NCBI GenBank assembly: GCA_009691905.1 | Contig: SIAF01000003.1 | Coordinates: 1-45,833 of the forward strand | Source: Planctomycetaceae bacterium | GTDB lineage: Bacteria > Planctomycetota > Planctomycetia > Planctomycetales > Planctomycetaceae | Direction: 5' to 3' | DNA: 45,833 nucleotides | Shown here: in pieces, positions 9,213-16,830 of the stretch | Numbering within the stretch: the stretch's first letter is position 1 | Layout: every line of letters starts with the position of its first letter | Translations under genes and position numbers: made by a program | Notes under the pieces: model-generated | The model's input: only the letters and a program-made list of their open reading frames with translations | Told to the model about the DNA's origin: nothing | Databases searched by the model: none

Positions 9213-9908
9213 TCAATCGCCTTCGATCGTCGCGTCGCCCCAGCGCTTGAACAGCTTGTGCTCAATCTCGAGGTGGTCGCAGATCCGTCCGACGACGAAG
9301 TCGACGAGATCTTGAATCGTCCGCGGCGTGTGATAGAAGCCCGGCATGGCGGGCAAAATCGTCGCCCCGGCTTCCGACAGGCGCTGCATGTTGCCCAGTT
9401 GAATGCTCGACAGCGGCGTCTCGCGGGGGACCAGAATCAGCTTGCGGCGTTCCTTGAGATGCACGTCGGCCGCCCGTTGGATGAGATTCTCAGAGTGCCC
9501 GCCGGCAATGCTGGCCAGCGTCCCCATCGAACAGGGACAAATCACCATCCCCGCGGTGAGAAACGACCCGCTGGCGATCCCCGCCATGAAGTCGCTGTGG
9601 TGGTGATAGATGATCTTTCCCTGCTGCGGGTCGCTGAACACCGAGCTGAAGTCCGACAGTCCCGAATGACTTCCTTCCAGCCCCTGCAGCAGCGGATGCG
9701 AGATCAGCTCTTCTTCGGTGGGCAGAAGCTGACGGGCATCGAAGTCCTGCAGATTCACCTTGAGGCCCAGCTCTTTATTGAGAACCGTCGCCGCCGACGG
9801 GCTGATCGTCAAATGCACCCTGCGCCCGGCAACGAGCAGCACTTCGAGCAGCCGCACGGCATAAATCGAGCCGCTGGCACCGGTCATGGCCACAACGAGG
9901 TCACGCAT
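9213..9908 (-). CDS. ubiX: Flavin prenyltransferase UbiX
   Basis: A 231-residue UbiX-family enzyme that attaches a dimethylallyl group to FMN, making the prenylated-FMN cofactor needed by UbiD-type decarboxylases. It shows the N-terminal MTGASGSIYAVRLL flavin-binding segment, CPCSMGTLASIAGG, and the LVPRETPLS and MPGFYHTP motifs. It is somewhat longer than the usual 190-210 residues owing to a middle segment around HPLLQGLEGSHSG. An upstream ATG at 9926 is possible; 9908 is preferred because family homology begins MRDLVVAMTGASG. Its neighbours ubiE and ubiD on the same strand support a joint role in quinone synthesis. Part of its 3' end is duplicated at 8820-8860. Confidence 0.94.
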   Translation of the reverse strand: MRDLVVAMTGASGSIYAVRLLEVLLVAGRRVHLTISPSAATVLNKELGLKVNLQDFDARQLLPTEEELISHPLLQGLEGSHSGLSDFSSVFSDPQQGKIIYHHHSDFMAGIASGSFLTAGMVICPCSMGTLASIAGGHSENLIQRAADVHLKERRKLILVPRETPLSSIQLGNMQRLSEAGATILPAMPGFYHTPRTIQDLVDFVVGRICDHLEIEHKLFKRWGDATIEGD

Positions 9909-9962
9909 GAGAGTTTCAGATTTCAAATTCAGTTCGACAGAGCCACCTGAGACGGCGCCAAC

Positions 9963-9995
9963 TCCCCCCCTTACGAAGGGGGGGGCAGGGGGGGT
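9963..9995 (+). repeat. C/G-tract palindromic repeat, copy C
   Basis: T, seven C, TTACGAA, eight G, CA, seven G, T. It lies between ubiE and ubiX, about 55 bases upstream of the ubiX start, in the same orientation as the other copies. Confidence 0.85.
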
Positions 9996-10053
9996 CGATT
10001 TGCAATAGTCGCGTCCAATCCGGCTGTGTTCACCTCGCTATCCGACCATCCGC

Positions 10054-10073
10054 GTCAGGCTCGAAAGCCTGAC
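10054..10073 (-). terminator. Hairpin just downstream of ubiE
   Basis: GTCAGGCT-CGAA-AGCCTGAC is a perfect 8-bp stem with a four-base loop, four bases after the ubiE stop codon. It is a plausible RNA 3'-end hairpin or a dispersed palindrome. It is not followed by a T-run on the minus strand, so termination is inferred only from its position. Confidence 0.45.
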
Positions 10074-10077
10074 CTAC

Positions 10078-10824
10078 TTACTTCACCCCCACATACAGCG
10101 TCGCCACACCGAACGTCAGCGGCTGAAACGTGACGCTCGCCAAGCCGCAGTCGCGCATCATCGCAGCCAGTTTTTCGCCATGCGGGAATTCGGAAACTGA
10201 ACTGGGCAGGTAGTTGTAGGCCTCCTGGCTGTTGCGGGCCAGCAATTGGCCGATGCGCGGGAGAATGTTTTTGAAGTACCAGCAGTAGGCGGCACGCAAC
10301 AGCCGGTTGCCCGGCAGCGAGAACTCGAGGATGACCACGCGGCCTCCCGTCCGGCAGACGCGAATCATCTCGCGAAGCCCCCGCGTCGTGTCGGTGACGT
10401 TCCGCAGCCCGAAGGCGACCGAGACGATTTGAAACGTTTCGTCGGGGAATGGCAAGGTTTGCGTGTCGGCCTGCAAAAAAACGAACTCGACGCCGCTGGC
10501 CTTCCCCGCCGCTTGCGATTTGACCGCCTTCCTGTCGGCAATGACCAGCATCGCATTCGTGAAATCGGCCCCGACCACCGGCACTCGCCCGCGCCCTTTG
10601 TTCCAGTAGGCGATGGCCAGGTCACCCGTCCCGGTGCAAACGTCGAGAATGGGCGAATCGCCGGCCGGGGGCGCGGCCCGTACCGCGCGCCACCGCCAGT
10701 ACCAGTCGGCCCCCCCCGAGAGAAAATGATTGAGAAAGTCGTACCGCGGCGAGATTTCGCCAAACATCTGGCGGATCCGCTGTTCAGATTTATCGAGCGG
10801 CGGCGGAGCAGCGGCGGCAGACAT
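10078..10824 (-). CDS. ubiE: Demethylmenaquinone / ubiquinone C-methyltransferase
   Basis: A 248-residue class I SAM methyltransferase of the UbiE/MenG family, which performs the C-methylation of the prenylated quinone ring. The first SAM motif is ILDVCTGTGDLA (about residues 59-70), and the UbiE signature VAFGLRNVTDT is present, followed by GGRVVILEFSLP. The N-terminal FGEISPRYDFLNHFLSGG is typical. The open frame extends to 10932, but the ATG at 10824 matches the family length. It lies between ubiX and ubiD on the same strand. If this is a menaquinone-using planctomycete (inference), the substrate is demethylmenaquinone and the better name would be menG. Confidence 0.93.
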   Translation of the reverse strand: MSAAAAPPPLDKSEQRIRQMFGEISPRYDFLNHFLSGGADWYWRWRAVRAAPPAGDSPILDVCTGTGDLAIAYWNKGRGRVPVVGADFTNAMLVIADRKAVKSQAAGKASGVEFVFLQADTQTLPFPDETFQIVSVAFGLRNVTDTTRGLREMIRVCRTGGRVVILEFSLPGNRLLRAAYCWYFKNILPRIGQLLARNSQEAYNYLPSSVSEFPHGEKLAAMMRDCGLASVTFQPLTFGVATLYVGVK

Positions 10825-11023
10825 GACGAATTCGATACGACTGATGAAAACCGGTTTGATCGCCCGAGGTGCATCGACGCACCTCGCCTTCGTGAGTATA
10901 CGCGACACAGGCGACAGAGTCGAAACCGACAAATGACTGATGTCGTTAACCGGGGTTCTCGAATGGCCGTTGGCCTTCTGTTTCGCCGAGTCGCTTGCGA
11001 CGCGCGTTTACGTGACACGTTAC

Positions 11024-11051
11024 ACGCGCCGAGCAAGCTCGGCGGCGAAAC
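11024..11051. repeat. Dispersed hairpin element, copy 2
   Basis: An 8-bp stem CGCCGAGC / GCTCGGCG around AA, followed by GCGAAAC. It differs from the copy at 724-751 only at two paired positions that compensate each other. It lies about 40 bases downstream of the ubiD stop codon, where it might also serve as an RNA 3'-end hairpin. Confidence 0.7.
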
Positions 11052-11087
11052 GGGTTGAGACAACGTGTTGTCGTCGCCTGACGGTCG

Positions 11088-12566
11088 TCACCATGTCTCG
11101 GGCAGCAAATTGCCCAGCCCGTACTCGGCCCAGCGCTGCGTGACGAAGTCTTTCACTTCGCGGGACATCGTCGTTTCTTCGGGCCAGGGGCGGGGGTGGC
11201 CTTCTTCCGGAAATTTGCGGGTGGCGTCGATGCCCAGCTTGTGGCCGATGCCGCAGGTCGGGGCGGCGTGATCGAGGATGTCGGTCGGGCCTTCGCTCAA
11301 GACCACGTCGCGGCCGGGGTGGACGTTGGCTCCGACGTGAAACCACACCTGCTCTTCATTCTGCACGTCGACGTGCTCGTCGACGACGACCACGATTTTC
11401 GTACACAGTGTCGGTGCCGCGCTCCAGATCGCGTTCATGACCTTGCGCGCCTGCTGCGGGTACTGCTTCTTGATGCTGACGAATGCGAGGTTGTGAAACG
11501 CCCCCGCGCGGGGCATGTTGTAATCGACCACCTCGGGCGCCAGCAATTTGAGCATGGGCAGAAAGATCCGCTCGGCGGCTTTGCCCAGCCAGTAATCTTC
11601 CATCGGCGGCTTGCCGAAGATCGTCGCGGGATAGATCGGGTTGGCCCGGTGGGTGACGGCGGTGATGTGCAGCCGCGGGAACTGGCGGGCCAGGTTGTAG
11701 AAGCCGGTGCGATCGCCGAAGGGTCCGGCGGCTTCCCACGGCTCGGTCGGGTCGATCGTCCCTTCGATGACGATCTCGGCACTGGCGGGGACTTCGAGAT
11801 CGATCGAGCGGCACTTGACCAGATCGATGCATTGGCCGCGCAAAAAACCGCCGAGTTGGTATTCGTCGAGTCCGGGGGGGCGCGGCACCCTCGCCATGCA
11901 GGCAAAGACCGGGTCGCCTCCCAATGAGACGGCAATTGGCATCTGCTGACCCAGCTTGTGATACTCGGTGAAATTCCGATACCCGGCGTGATGCAGGTGC
12001 CAGTGCATGAACGCCGAGTTCTTGTCGCAAACCTGCACCCGGTGCATGCCGACGCTGAGCTCGCCCTTGACCGGGTGTTTGGTGACCACCTGCCCGAAGG
12101 TGATGAACTTCCCCGCATCGAGCGGCCAGCACTGCAAGATCGGCAATTCACTCAAATCGACATCGCGCCCCAGCTTGACGACCTGCTGGCAGGGACCGTT
12201 GCGGACGACGCGCGGCGGAAATTTCGCCGTCTGGGCGAACTGCGGGACCATCTTCAGTTTTTCAAGCCACCCCTCGGGGGCTTGCGGCCTGATGAGGCCG
12301 GCGATGCGGTCGGCCGCTTCGTCGAAGCTCGTCACACCCATCGCGCGGCACACTCGTGCCGAGCTGCCCAGCAGGTTGGTGAGCACCGGCATCGTGCTCC
12401 CTTTGACGCGTTCGAAGAAGAGCGCCGGCCCGCCTGCGGGCGATTTGCTGACTCGATCGGTGATTTCGGTGATTTCGAGAGCCGGGTCGACCTCGGCCGA
12501 GATGCGAATCAGCTCGCCCCGATCCTGCAGTTCGTTGAGGAATTCGGAAAGGTGGTCGTAGGGCAT
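11088..12566 (-). CDS. ubiD: UbiD-family prenylated-FMN decarboxylase
   Basis: A 492-residue UbiD-fold decarboxylase that removes a carboxylate from an aromatic quinone precursor using the cofactor made by UbiX. The start (MPYDHLSEFLNELQDRGELIRI) aligns with the family N-terminus, and the middle contains the conserved EAAGPFGDRTGFYN acidic motif; length and ends are normal. With ubiX and ubiE adjacent, it probably acts in menaquinone synthesis, perhaps on the naphthoate of the futalosine route (inference). Unusually, its ATG lies five bases after the 3' end of a tRNA-Ser gene on the same strand. There is no room for a leader with a Shine-Dalgarno site outside the tRNA, so translation may be leaderless after tRNA processing. 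Confidence 0.93.
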   Translation of the reverse strand: MPYDHLSEFLNELQDRGELIRISAEVDPALEITEITDRVSKSPAGGPALFFERVKGSTMPVLTNLLGSSARVCRAMGVTSFDEAADRIAGLIRPQAPEGWLEKLKMVPQFAQTAKFPPRVVRNGPCQQVVKLGRDVDLSELPILQCWPLDAGKFITFGQVVTKHPVKGELSVGMHRVQVCDKNSAFMHWHLHHAGYRNFTEYHKLGQQMPIAVSLGGDPVFACMARVPRPPGLDEYQLGGFLRGQCIDLVKCRSIDLEVPASAEIVIEGTIDPTEPWEAAGPFGDRTGFYNLARQFPRLHITAVTHRANPIYPATIFGKPPMEDYWLGKAAERIFLPMLKLLAPEVVDYNMPRAGAFHNLAFVSIKKQYPQQARKVMNAIWSAAPTLCTKIVVVVDEHVDVQNEEQVWFHVGANVHPGRDVVLSEGPTDILDHAAPTCGIGHKLGIDATRKFPEEGHPRPWPEETTMSREVKDFVTQRWAEYGLGNLLPETW

Positions 12567-12570
12567 AAGA

Positions 12571-12660
<90 letters not shown>

Positions 12661-12837
12661 TGGTCGTTACCGGGAAGAGTTTAGCAGCCCCGCTGGGCCG
12701 GTTCAACGCCACAGAAAGGAACAGCACTGCGGCTCTCACAAAGCCGTCGGAATCCACAACGCAGACGAGAGTGATGATTCTGCAACTGCCGTTGCCAGTC
12801 TGTAATTGGGCTGAGTGGCGGAACAAAACGTGAGTAT

Positions 12838-12901
12838 ACAGCGAGAGCGGGAGCTCGTAGCGAGTGGCATCTTTGCGGTGCGCCCAAACCGCTCTCGCTG
12901 T
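12838..12901 (+). repeat. Inverted repeat ACAGCGAGAGCGG
   Basis: Perfect 13-base arms (12838-12850 and 12889-12901) with a 38-base interval, followed by TTTAT on the plus strand. It may be a dispersed repeat or the 5' part of a structured RNA. Confidence 0.55.
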
Positions 12902-12981
12902 TTTATCTCCCAACAAAGGAAAGCAAACACGAAACGGGTTGCCGGTGTCCTTCCCGGCATGTCGGCGCAATCTCCCCCGCG

Positions 12982-13029
12982 AGCCACGCAGCATGAAGCT
13001 GAAACATGCTGAGTGGCTACCCGTTTTTT
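12982..13029 (+). terminator. Terminator-like hairpin plus T-tract
   Basis: Arms AGCCACGCAGCATG (12982-12995) and CATGCTGAGTGGCT (13005-13018) pair at 13 of 14 positions around a 9-base loop, followed within six bases by six T. This is an intrinsic-terminator shape for plus-strand transcription. No plus-strand gene ends just upstream, which raises the possibility of a short non-coding transcript. Confidence 0.45.
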
Positions 13030-13320
13030 CTGCCCCTTGGAAGCTCGCGTTGGACCACTCGCCCGCCGACGTTCTGTGAAAACTGCTGATTGACGTGGGT
13101 CTGCCGATGACGAACGGCAGGTGTTCAGTCTCACGAATACGAACCAAACCGCCCGGACAACTGCATTACGCCGGTCGCCTGTGGTCCATCGCCGCCATCT
13201 CCGCACATCGCTGAAGAGCCAAACCGCCAGGAAAATGGTGCGAGTTTTGCCGTAATCCATTTTGCGACAATAAGTTGCGTCGTATTTCCTGCGTTCGTGG
13301 ACGATCCCGCATTGAAACGT

Positions 13321-13352
13321 TTACACTGGTCTCGGATAAGGTACGTATAATG
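13321..13352 (+). promoter_or_regulatory. Putative promoter of the three-gene module
   Basis: A perfect TATAAT at 13347-13352 is preceded by TTTACA at 13321-13326. The spacing of 20 bases is longer than the ideal 17. A start point near 13359 would give a leader of about 28 bases before the TTG at 13387. Confidence 0.4.
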
Positions 13353-13386
13353 TGCATAATAGCGCGATTTTTCTTGGAGCCATCGA

Positions 13387-14049
13387 TTGATTGATTCGGC
13401 CCTCGTCGAGACAACCGTGGTAATTGCCGCGCGCCATTTCAACCCGACCGTTTTCGGGCAGATTTGGCTGGCAAAGCACGGGATAGTCGCCGAAGACGAA
13501 TTTGAGCCGTCGTGCTTGTTCAGCGAGCCACTGGTAAATGTTGCGTCACGAGAATTCAATCTTCTGGTCATACCCGACCAGATGCAGTTTGTTCCTCGCG
13601 TTGAGCCAGAGAAACAGCAGCAATTGGTTTCGGACAAAGTGGGTCGGATCATACGCGTGCTCCCCCACACGCCATTTACGGCGATGGGATTGAATTTCTC
13701 TTGGCGGGTGACGCCGAGCGAAATGTCAGTTGAACAGTTCTGTCGCAGGATGTTCTTCGTACCAAACCGACGGCTTTATCATCGATTTGACGCCGAGAAT
13801 CCCCGCTTTGGTGCTTACCTGAGTCGCGATATCCTGGGATGTCGGTTGAAGCTCGACATCAAGCCCGTGACCACTCGGAGCATGCCAATTGGAGATACGC
13901 AAGAATGGGTTAAGTTTGCGTTCAACTTTCATCTGGACTTGTTGACTTCAGAAAATACGGTCGAGCAAATTGAGGCAGTTCTTGGCCGATGGGATGCTGC
14001 TCGTAACGAGGCCGAGGCGATAATTGACGAAATCGGAGATGAAGAATGA
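13387..14049 (+). CDS. Unknown protein, first gene of a coupled three-gene module
   Basis: A 220-residue soluble protein with no signal peptide or membrane segment. The TTG start at 13387 is supported by a GGAG six bases upstream. The N-terminal half reads as alternating beta strands (ALVETTVVIAARHFNPTVFG, FNLLVIPDQMQFVP), then LPHTPFTAMGLNFSW, and it ends in an acidic helix (AEAIIDEIGDEE). The layout vaguely recalls TIGR04255-type sporadic proteins, but I do not claim membership. Its stop codon overlaps the next start (ATGA), so the two are translationally coupled. Base composition is visibly nearer 50% GC than the flanking genes, suggesting transfer. Function unknown. Confidence 0.75.
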   Translation: MIDSALVETTVVIAARHFNPTVFGQIWLAKHGIVAEDEFEPSCLFSEPLVNVASREFNLLVIPDQMQFVPRVEPEKQQQLVSDKVGRIIRVLPHTPFTAMGLNFSWRVTPSEMSVEQFCRRMFFVPNRRLYHRFDAENPRFGAYLSRDILGCRLKLDIKPVTTRSMPIGDTQEWVKFAFNFHLDLLTSENTVEQIEAVLGRWDAARNEAEAIIDEIGDEE

Positions 14050-14471
14050 ATGATTCGGTGGCGACCAGCGGGTTCTGTATCGGAATGCTTGATCCGTGTC
14101 GGCAGCGCGCATTGCATTTTGGCGTTCCCTCCGCATGGGAGGAAGAATTGTCCGCGCCAGAAACGGCATTTTTCGGATTTGGATTGCGTGTCCATCCAAT
14201 TCCAAGCGCGCAGATCGCTGCAAGTGCATTCGTAATCGGTGCCACAACAATGGCTTTGGCAATAGGTTGCCTTCGACTTGAGGCGGACGATCAAAACTCG
14301 CGACCCGTGAACTTGCCCCAAGGCCTGGGGCTTTCAGCTTCATTCCCACATGTCACGTCGCAGGCAGACGATGCCGACGAATTGGCCGTTGCAATTGGGT
14401 GGAACAGGTCCAGCTACCGGGCGATGAAGCTTGCAGCGGAATACGGCAGCGCTACCAATGCCGATTATTGA
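14046..14471 (+). CDS. Unknown protein, second gene of the module
   Basis: A 141-residue protein, start ATG at 14046, overlapping the previous gene by four bases. The N-terminal half includes ETAFFGFGLRVHPI followed by an Ala-rich segment (AQIAASAFVIGATTMALAIGC) that is hydrophobic enough to be either a buried helix or a single membrane segment. The C-terminal half is polar and ends with a helix (NRSSYRAMKLAAEYGS). No family recognised. Because it is translationally coupled on both sides, its product probably works together with its neighbours. Confidence 0.65.
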   Translation: MNDSVATSGFCIGMLDPCRQRALHFGVPSAWEEELSAPETAFFGFGLRVHPIPSAQIAASAFVIGATTMALAIGCLRLEADDQNSRPVNLPQGLGLSASFPHVTSQADDADELAVAIGWNRSSYRAMKLAAEYGSATNADY

Positions 14472-15234
14472 ACCTTCCAAGCCGTGGGAACCACTCTGTC
14501 AGGGCGACCTTCTCAAGGAGGTTTCGCTTAGGTCGACCAGAGCGCCGTGGAATGCGGACGAGCTGAGCACCTCTGTTCTCAAGCACCGCCTTTGTATCGT
14601 GATATCGCGTCCGTGTGTGGCCATGCATGCGAATGCGGTTGTCGTTTCCGCGATCGAACAATACACCCACCGAAAGCCAACTCCATTCGAGGATTTTGAC
14701 GAGGCGATGCAGTTTTATAAGGACTTGCGAGACGGTCACTCATCTCCAGATTTGTTTTATCTTGGACAGGTTGAAGGCTTCGAAGGGAGTTTTTGCGCAC
14801 ATCTCGATTCGTTGCATACAATCGACATTCCGAAGGTAAAGCCGAAGCGTGCGGAGTTCATTGCCGACAGACGCATCGCACGGTTGACCCCGGAATTCGC
14901 AAAGGACCTGCATCTTCGGATATTTCGGTCGTATGCGAGTCTCGGTTTTGATGATCACAGTTGGTTGTCAACTGACGATCTAACAGCCGTTGTTGGTTTC
15001 GGAAAACGCGACGTGCTGAAGATTGCCACGGAGATTCAAGCACTTGAGACGCGGATTCATTCCCTTCGCTCGCAAGGTACGGGCAACTCGGATGATATTA
15101 CAGGCCTTCAGACGCAATTGAAAAAAAAGGAAGAGAAGCATAACAAGATTGAAACGGCAATTTTCCCGTATCAAGAAGAGTTCGCACGTCGAAGTCCGCT
15201 CGGCGAAACGGAAGCTGCGACGGAACCGAGTTGA
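14458..15234 (+). CDS. Unknown protein, third gene of the module, C-terminal coiled coil
   Basis: A 258-residue protein. The ATG at 14458 overlaps the previous gene by 14 bases; a TTG at 14431 is a less likely alternative. The N-terminal part has CQGDLLKEV and, after a strand, LCIVISRPCVAMHANAVVV. This recalls a widespread but poorly characterised pattern in which a GD-I/L motif precedes a hydrophobic strand ending in S-x-x-C. A middle helical part includes ADRRIARLTPEFAKDLHLRI. From about residue 190 it is a charged coiled coil (ALETRIHSLRSQG, LQTQLKKKEEKHNK). Function unknown. It ends 21 bases before the TPR gene on the same strand, so a transcript may continue into it. Confidence 0.75.
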   Translation: MPIIEPSKPWEPLCQGDLLKEVSLRSTRAPWNADELSTSVLKHRLCIVISRPCVAMHANAVVVSAIEQYTHRKPTPFEDFDEAMQFYKDLRDGHSSPDLFYLGQVEGFEGSFCAHLDSLHTIDIPKVKPKRAEFIADRRIARLTPEFAKDLHLRIFRSYASLGFDDHSWLSTDDLTAVVGFGKRDVLKIATEIQALETRIHSLRSQGTGNSDDITGLQTQLKKKEEKHNKIETAIFPYQEEFARRSPLGETEAATEPS

Positions 15235-15255
15235 GTCAGAGAAAGGTTCGGCATC

Positions 15256-15771
15256 TTGAGCACCAGTCCCCGCAATCACCGAGAGAAACAGCTCGCTGCG
15301 GCCGAGGGATACCTGACGCTCGAGATGCCCGAGCACGCCCTGCGCGAGTTGCGGGCAATCGATGATCCCGACCTGATTTTGTTCGAGGCGAACCGGCTGC
15401 GGGGCGAAGCGCTCAGGATGCTGGCGCGGCACGACGAGGCGCTGGTCGCCTACGGCCGCGCTTTTGCTGAAAAGCCCAACGACGTCGACCTGCTGATGGG
15501 AATGGCCTGGTGCTACAAGCGGACGCAGCAGTTGCCCAATGCAATCACCGCGATGGAAGAGGCGTATCGCATCGCGCCGAAAGTGCCGGTCATTCTCTAT
15601 AATTTAGCGTGCTATTGGTCGCTGGCAGGAAACAAAACGCAGACGCTGTCGTGGCTCGGGCGGGCCTTGCGAATGGATCAGTCGCTACGCCGGCTGATCG
15701 AAAATGAAACCGACTTCGACCCGCTGCGGGGGGACCCCGATTTTCAATTGATCGCCGGCAGTGCGGGTTGA
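15256..15771 (+). CDS. TPR-repeat protein
   Basis: A 171-residue soluble protein made of tetratricopeptide-like helical pairs: HALRELRAI, then GEALRMLARHDEALVAYGRAFAEKPNDVDLLMGMAWCY, then NAITAMEEAYRIAPKVPVILYNLACYWSLAG. It ends in the motif FDPLRGDPDFQ, common in TPR proteins. The TTG at 15256 is preferred because an AAAGG lies about nine bases upstream; an internal ATG at 15325 is possible. The stop is three bases before the M28 peptidase start, so the two are probably co-translated. Such proteins act as protein-interaction scaffolds; the partner may be the peptidase (inference). Confidence 0.85.
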   Translation: MSTSPRNHREKQLAAAEGYLTLEMPEHALRELRAIDDPDLILFEANRLRGEALRMLARHDEALVAYGRAFAEKPNDVDLLMGMAWCYKRTQQLPNAITAMEEAYRIAPKVPVILYNLACYWSLAGNKTQTLSWLGRALRMDQSLRRLIENETDFDPLRGDPDFQLIAGSAG

Positions 15772-15774
15772 GTT

Positions 15775-16662
15775 ATGCCGGTCGATCGCGAACTGTTGAA
15801 TCAACACCTGAGGCAGATCGCGACGACGACGCGACCGGCCGGCAGCCCCGAACTGGCGGCGGCACGTGACTACGTGATGAACTGTCTGGCGGCCTCGGGC
15901 TGGCAGGTGGCGTCGTCGGAGTTTTCAGCGATATCGCAGACCGGCGGCACCTCGCTGCGCGGCGTCAACCTCGTTGCTCAGCATGGCGATCATCGGTGGG
16001 AGGGCCGGCCGCGATTGTGTCTGGGCGCCCATCTCGATACGACCGAAAACAGCCCGGGGGCTGACGATAATGGCAGCGCCGTTGCCGCGCTGCTGGAGAT
16101 CGCGCGGTTACTTCCCGAGAACTGGCCTGAAAAAGCCGCACTCGATTTGGAACTGGTGGTGTTCGATCTGGAAGAGCACGGCATGCTGGGAAGTGCCCAC
16201 CGTGCTCAAACGTGTCGCCGCGATTCGATCGACCTGCGCGGGATGGTCGCGCTGGAGATGCTGGGGTATTGCGACAGCGCTCCGAAAAGCCAGGGGCTGC
16301 CTCGGTCGCTGGTGGGGAAGTATCCTGACATCGGGAACTGGATCGCCGTGATCGGCAACCAGAATTCGACCGATCTGATCGCGGCATTTCGCGACGGATT
16401 GAAAAGCGTCGACGGCCTGCCGGTCGAGACGCTGCAGGTTCCCGAGAACGGCAACCTGCTGCAGGCCACGCGGCTGAGCGATCACAGCCCCTACTGGGAC
16501 GCCGGCTACCCCGCCCTGATGATCACCGACACAGCCTTCCTTCGAAACCCGCATTATCATTTGCCGAGCGACACCATCGACACGCTCGATTTGGATTTTC
16601 TGGCTCGGGTCACCGAAGGGTGTCTGGAAGCGGTGCGGCGCGTGGTTACGCAGGGGCTGTGA
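15775..16662 (+). CDS. M28-family zinc aminopeptidase-like hydrolase
   Basis: A 295-residue protein of the M28 metallopeptidase fold, lacking a signal peptide and so probably cytoplasmic. Metal and catalytic residues are visible in order: His86 and Asp88 (GAHLDT), Asp97/98 (PGADDNGS), Glu133/134 (DLEEHGMLGS), Glu161 (ALEMLGY) and His262 (PHYHLPSDT), consistent with a two-zinc site. Family members remove N-terminal amino acids or cleave other amides; the substrate is not evident. It is three bases downstream of the TPR gene and probably co-transcribed with it. Confidence 0.9.
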   Translation: MPVDRELLNQHLRQIATTTRPAGSPELAAARDYVMNCLAASGWQVASSEFSAISQTGGTSLRGVNLVAQHGDHRWEGRPRLCLGAHLDTTENSPGADDNGSAVAALLEIARLLPENWPEKAALDLELVVFDLEEHGMLGSAHRAQTCRRDSIDLRGMVALEMLGYCDSAPKSQGLPRSLVGKYPDIGNWIAVIGNQNSTDLIAAFRDGLKSVDGLPVETLQVPENGNLLQATRLSDHSPYWDAGYPALMITDTAFLRNPHYHLPSDTIDTLDLDFLARVTEGCLEAVRRVVTQGL

Positions 16663-16830
16663 GATGGTGGATGGTGGATGGCGATCGATCGCAGCGAGTC
16701 AGTGACTCTGCGACCCAGTGACTCTGCGTCGGAGCGATTGCTTATCTTGTCTGGTGAATCCGTGTAGACTCGTCTTACAGTTCCGGGCGTTCCGGCAGAC
16801 TTTCAACGACACCAGCGCAGGCAGACTGAA
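16663..16830. repeat. Short tandem repeats upstream of the PQQ-like gene
   Basis: The sequence ATGGTGG is repeated from 16664, and CAGTGACTCTGCG is directly repeated at 16700-16712 and 16716-16728. The rest of the 168-base gap is unremarkable and must contain the start signals of the gene at 16831. Confidence 0.5.

Larger units (their letters stand above)
12661..13386. other. Intergenic region with structured elements
   Basis: There are 726 bases without a gene that I can support. The open frames on either strand have no recognisable family or good start signals, and one crosses the tRNA. It contains a 13-bp perfect inverted repeat (12838-12850 / 12889-12901), a second hairpin followed by a T-tract (12982-13029), and a TATAAT box at 13347 ahead of the three-gene module. 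Confidence 0.6.

Noticed and set aside
13131-13670. A 179-codon open frame on the minus strand
   Set aside because: It overlaps the well-supported start of the three-gene module and has no ribosome-binding site or family.
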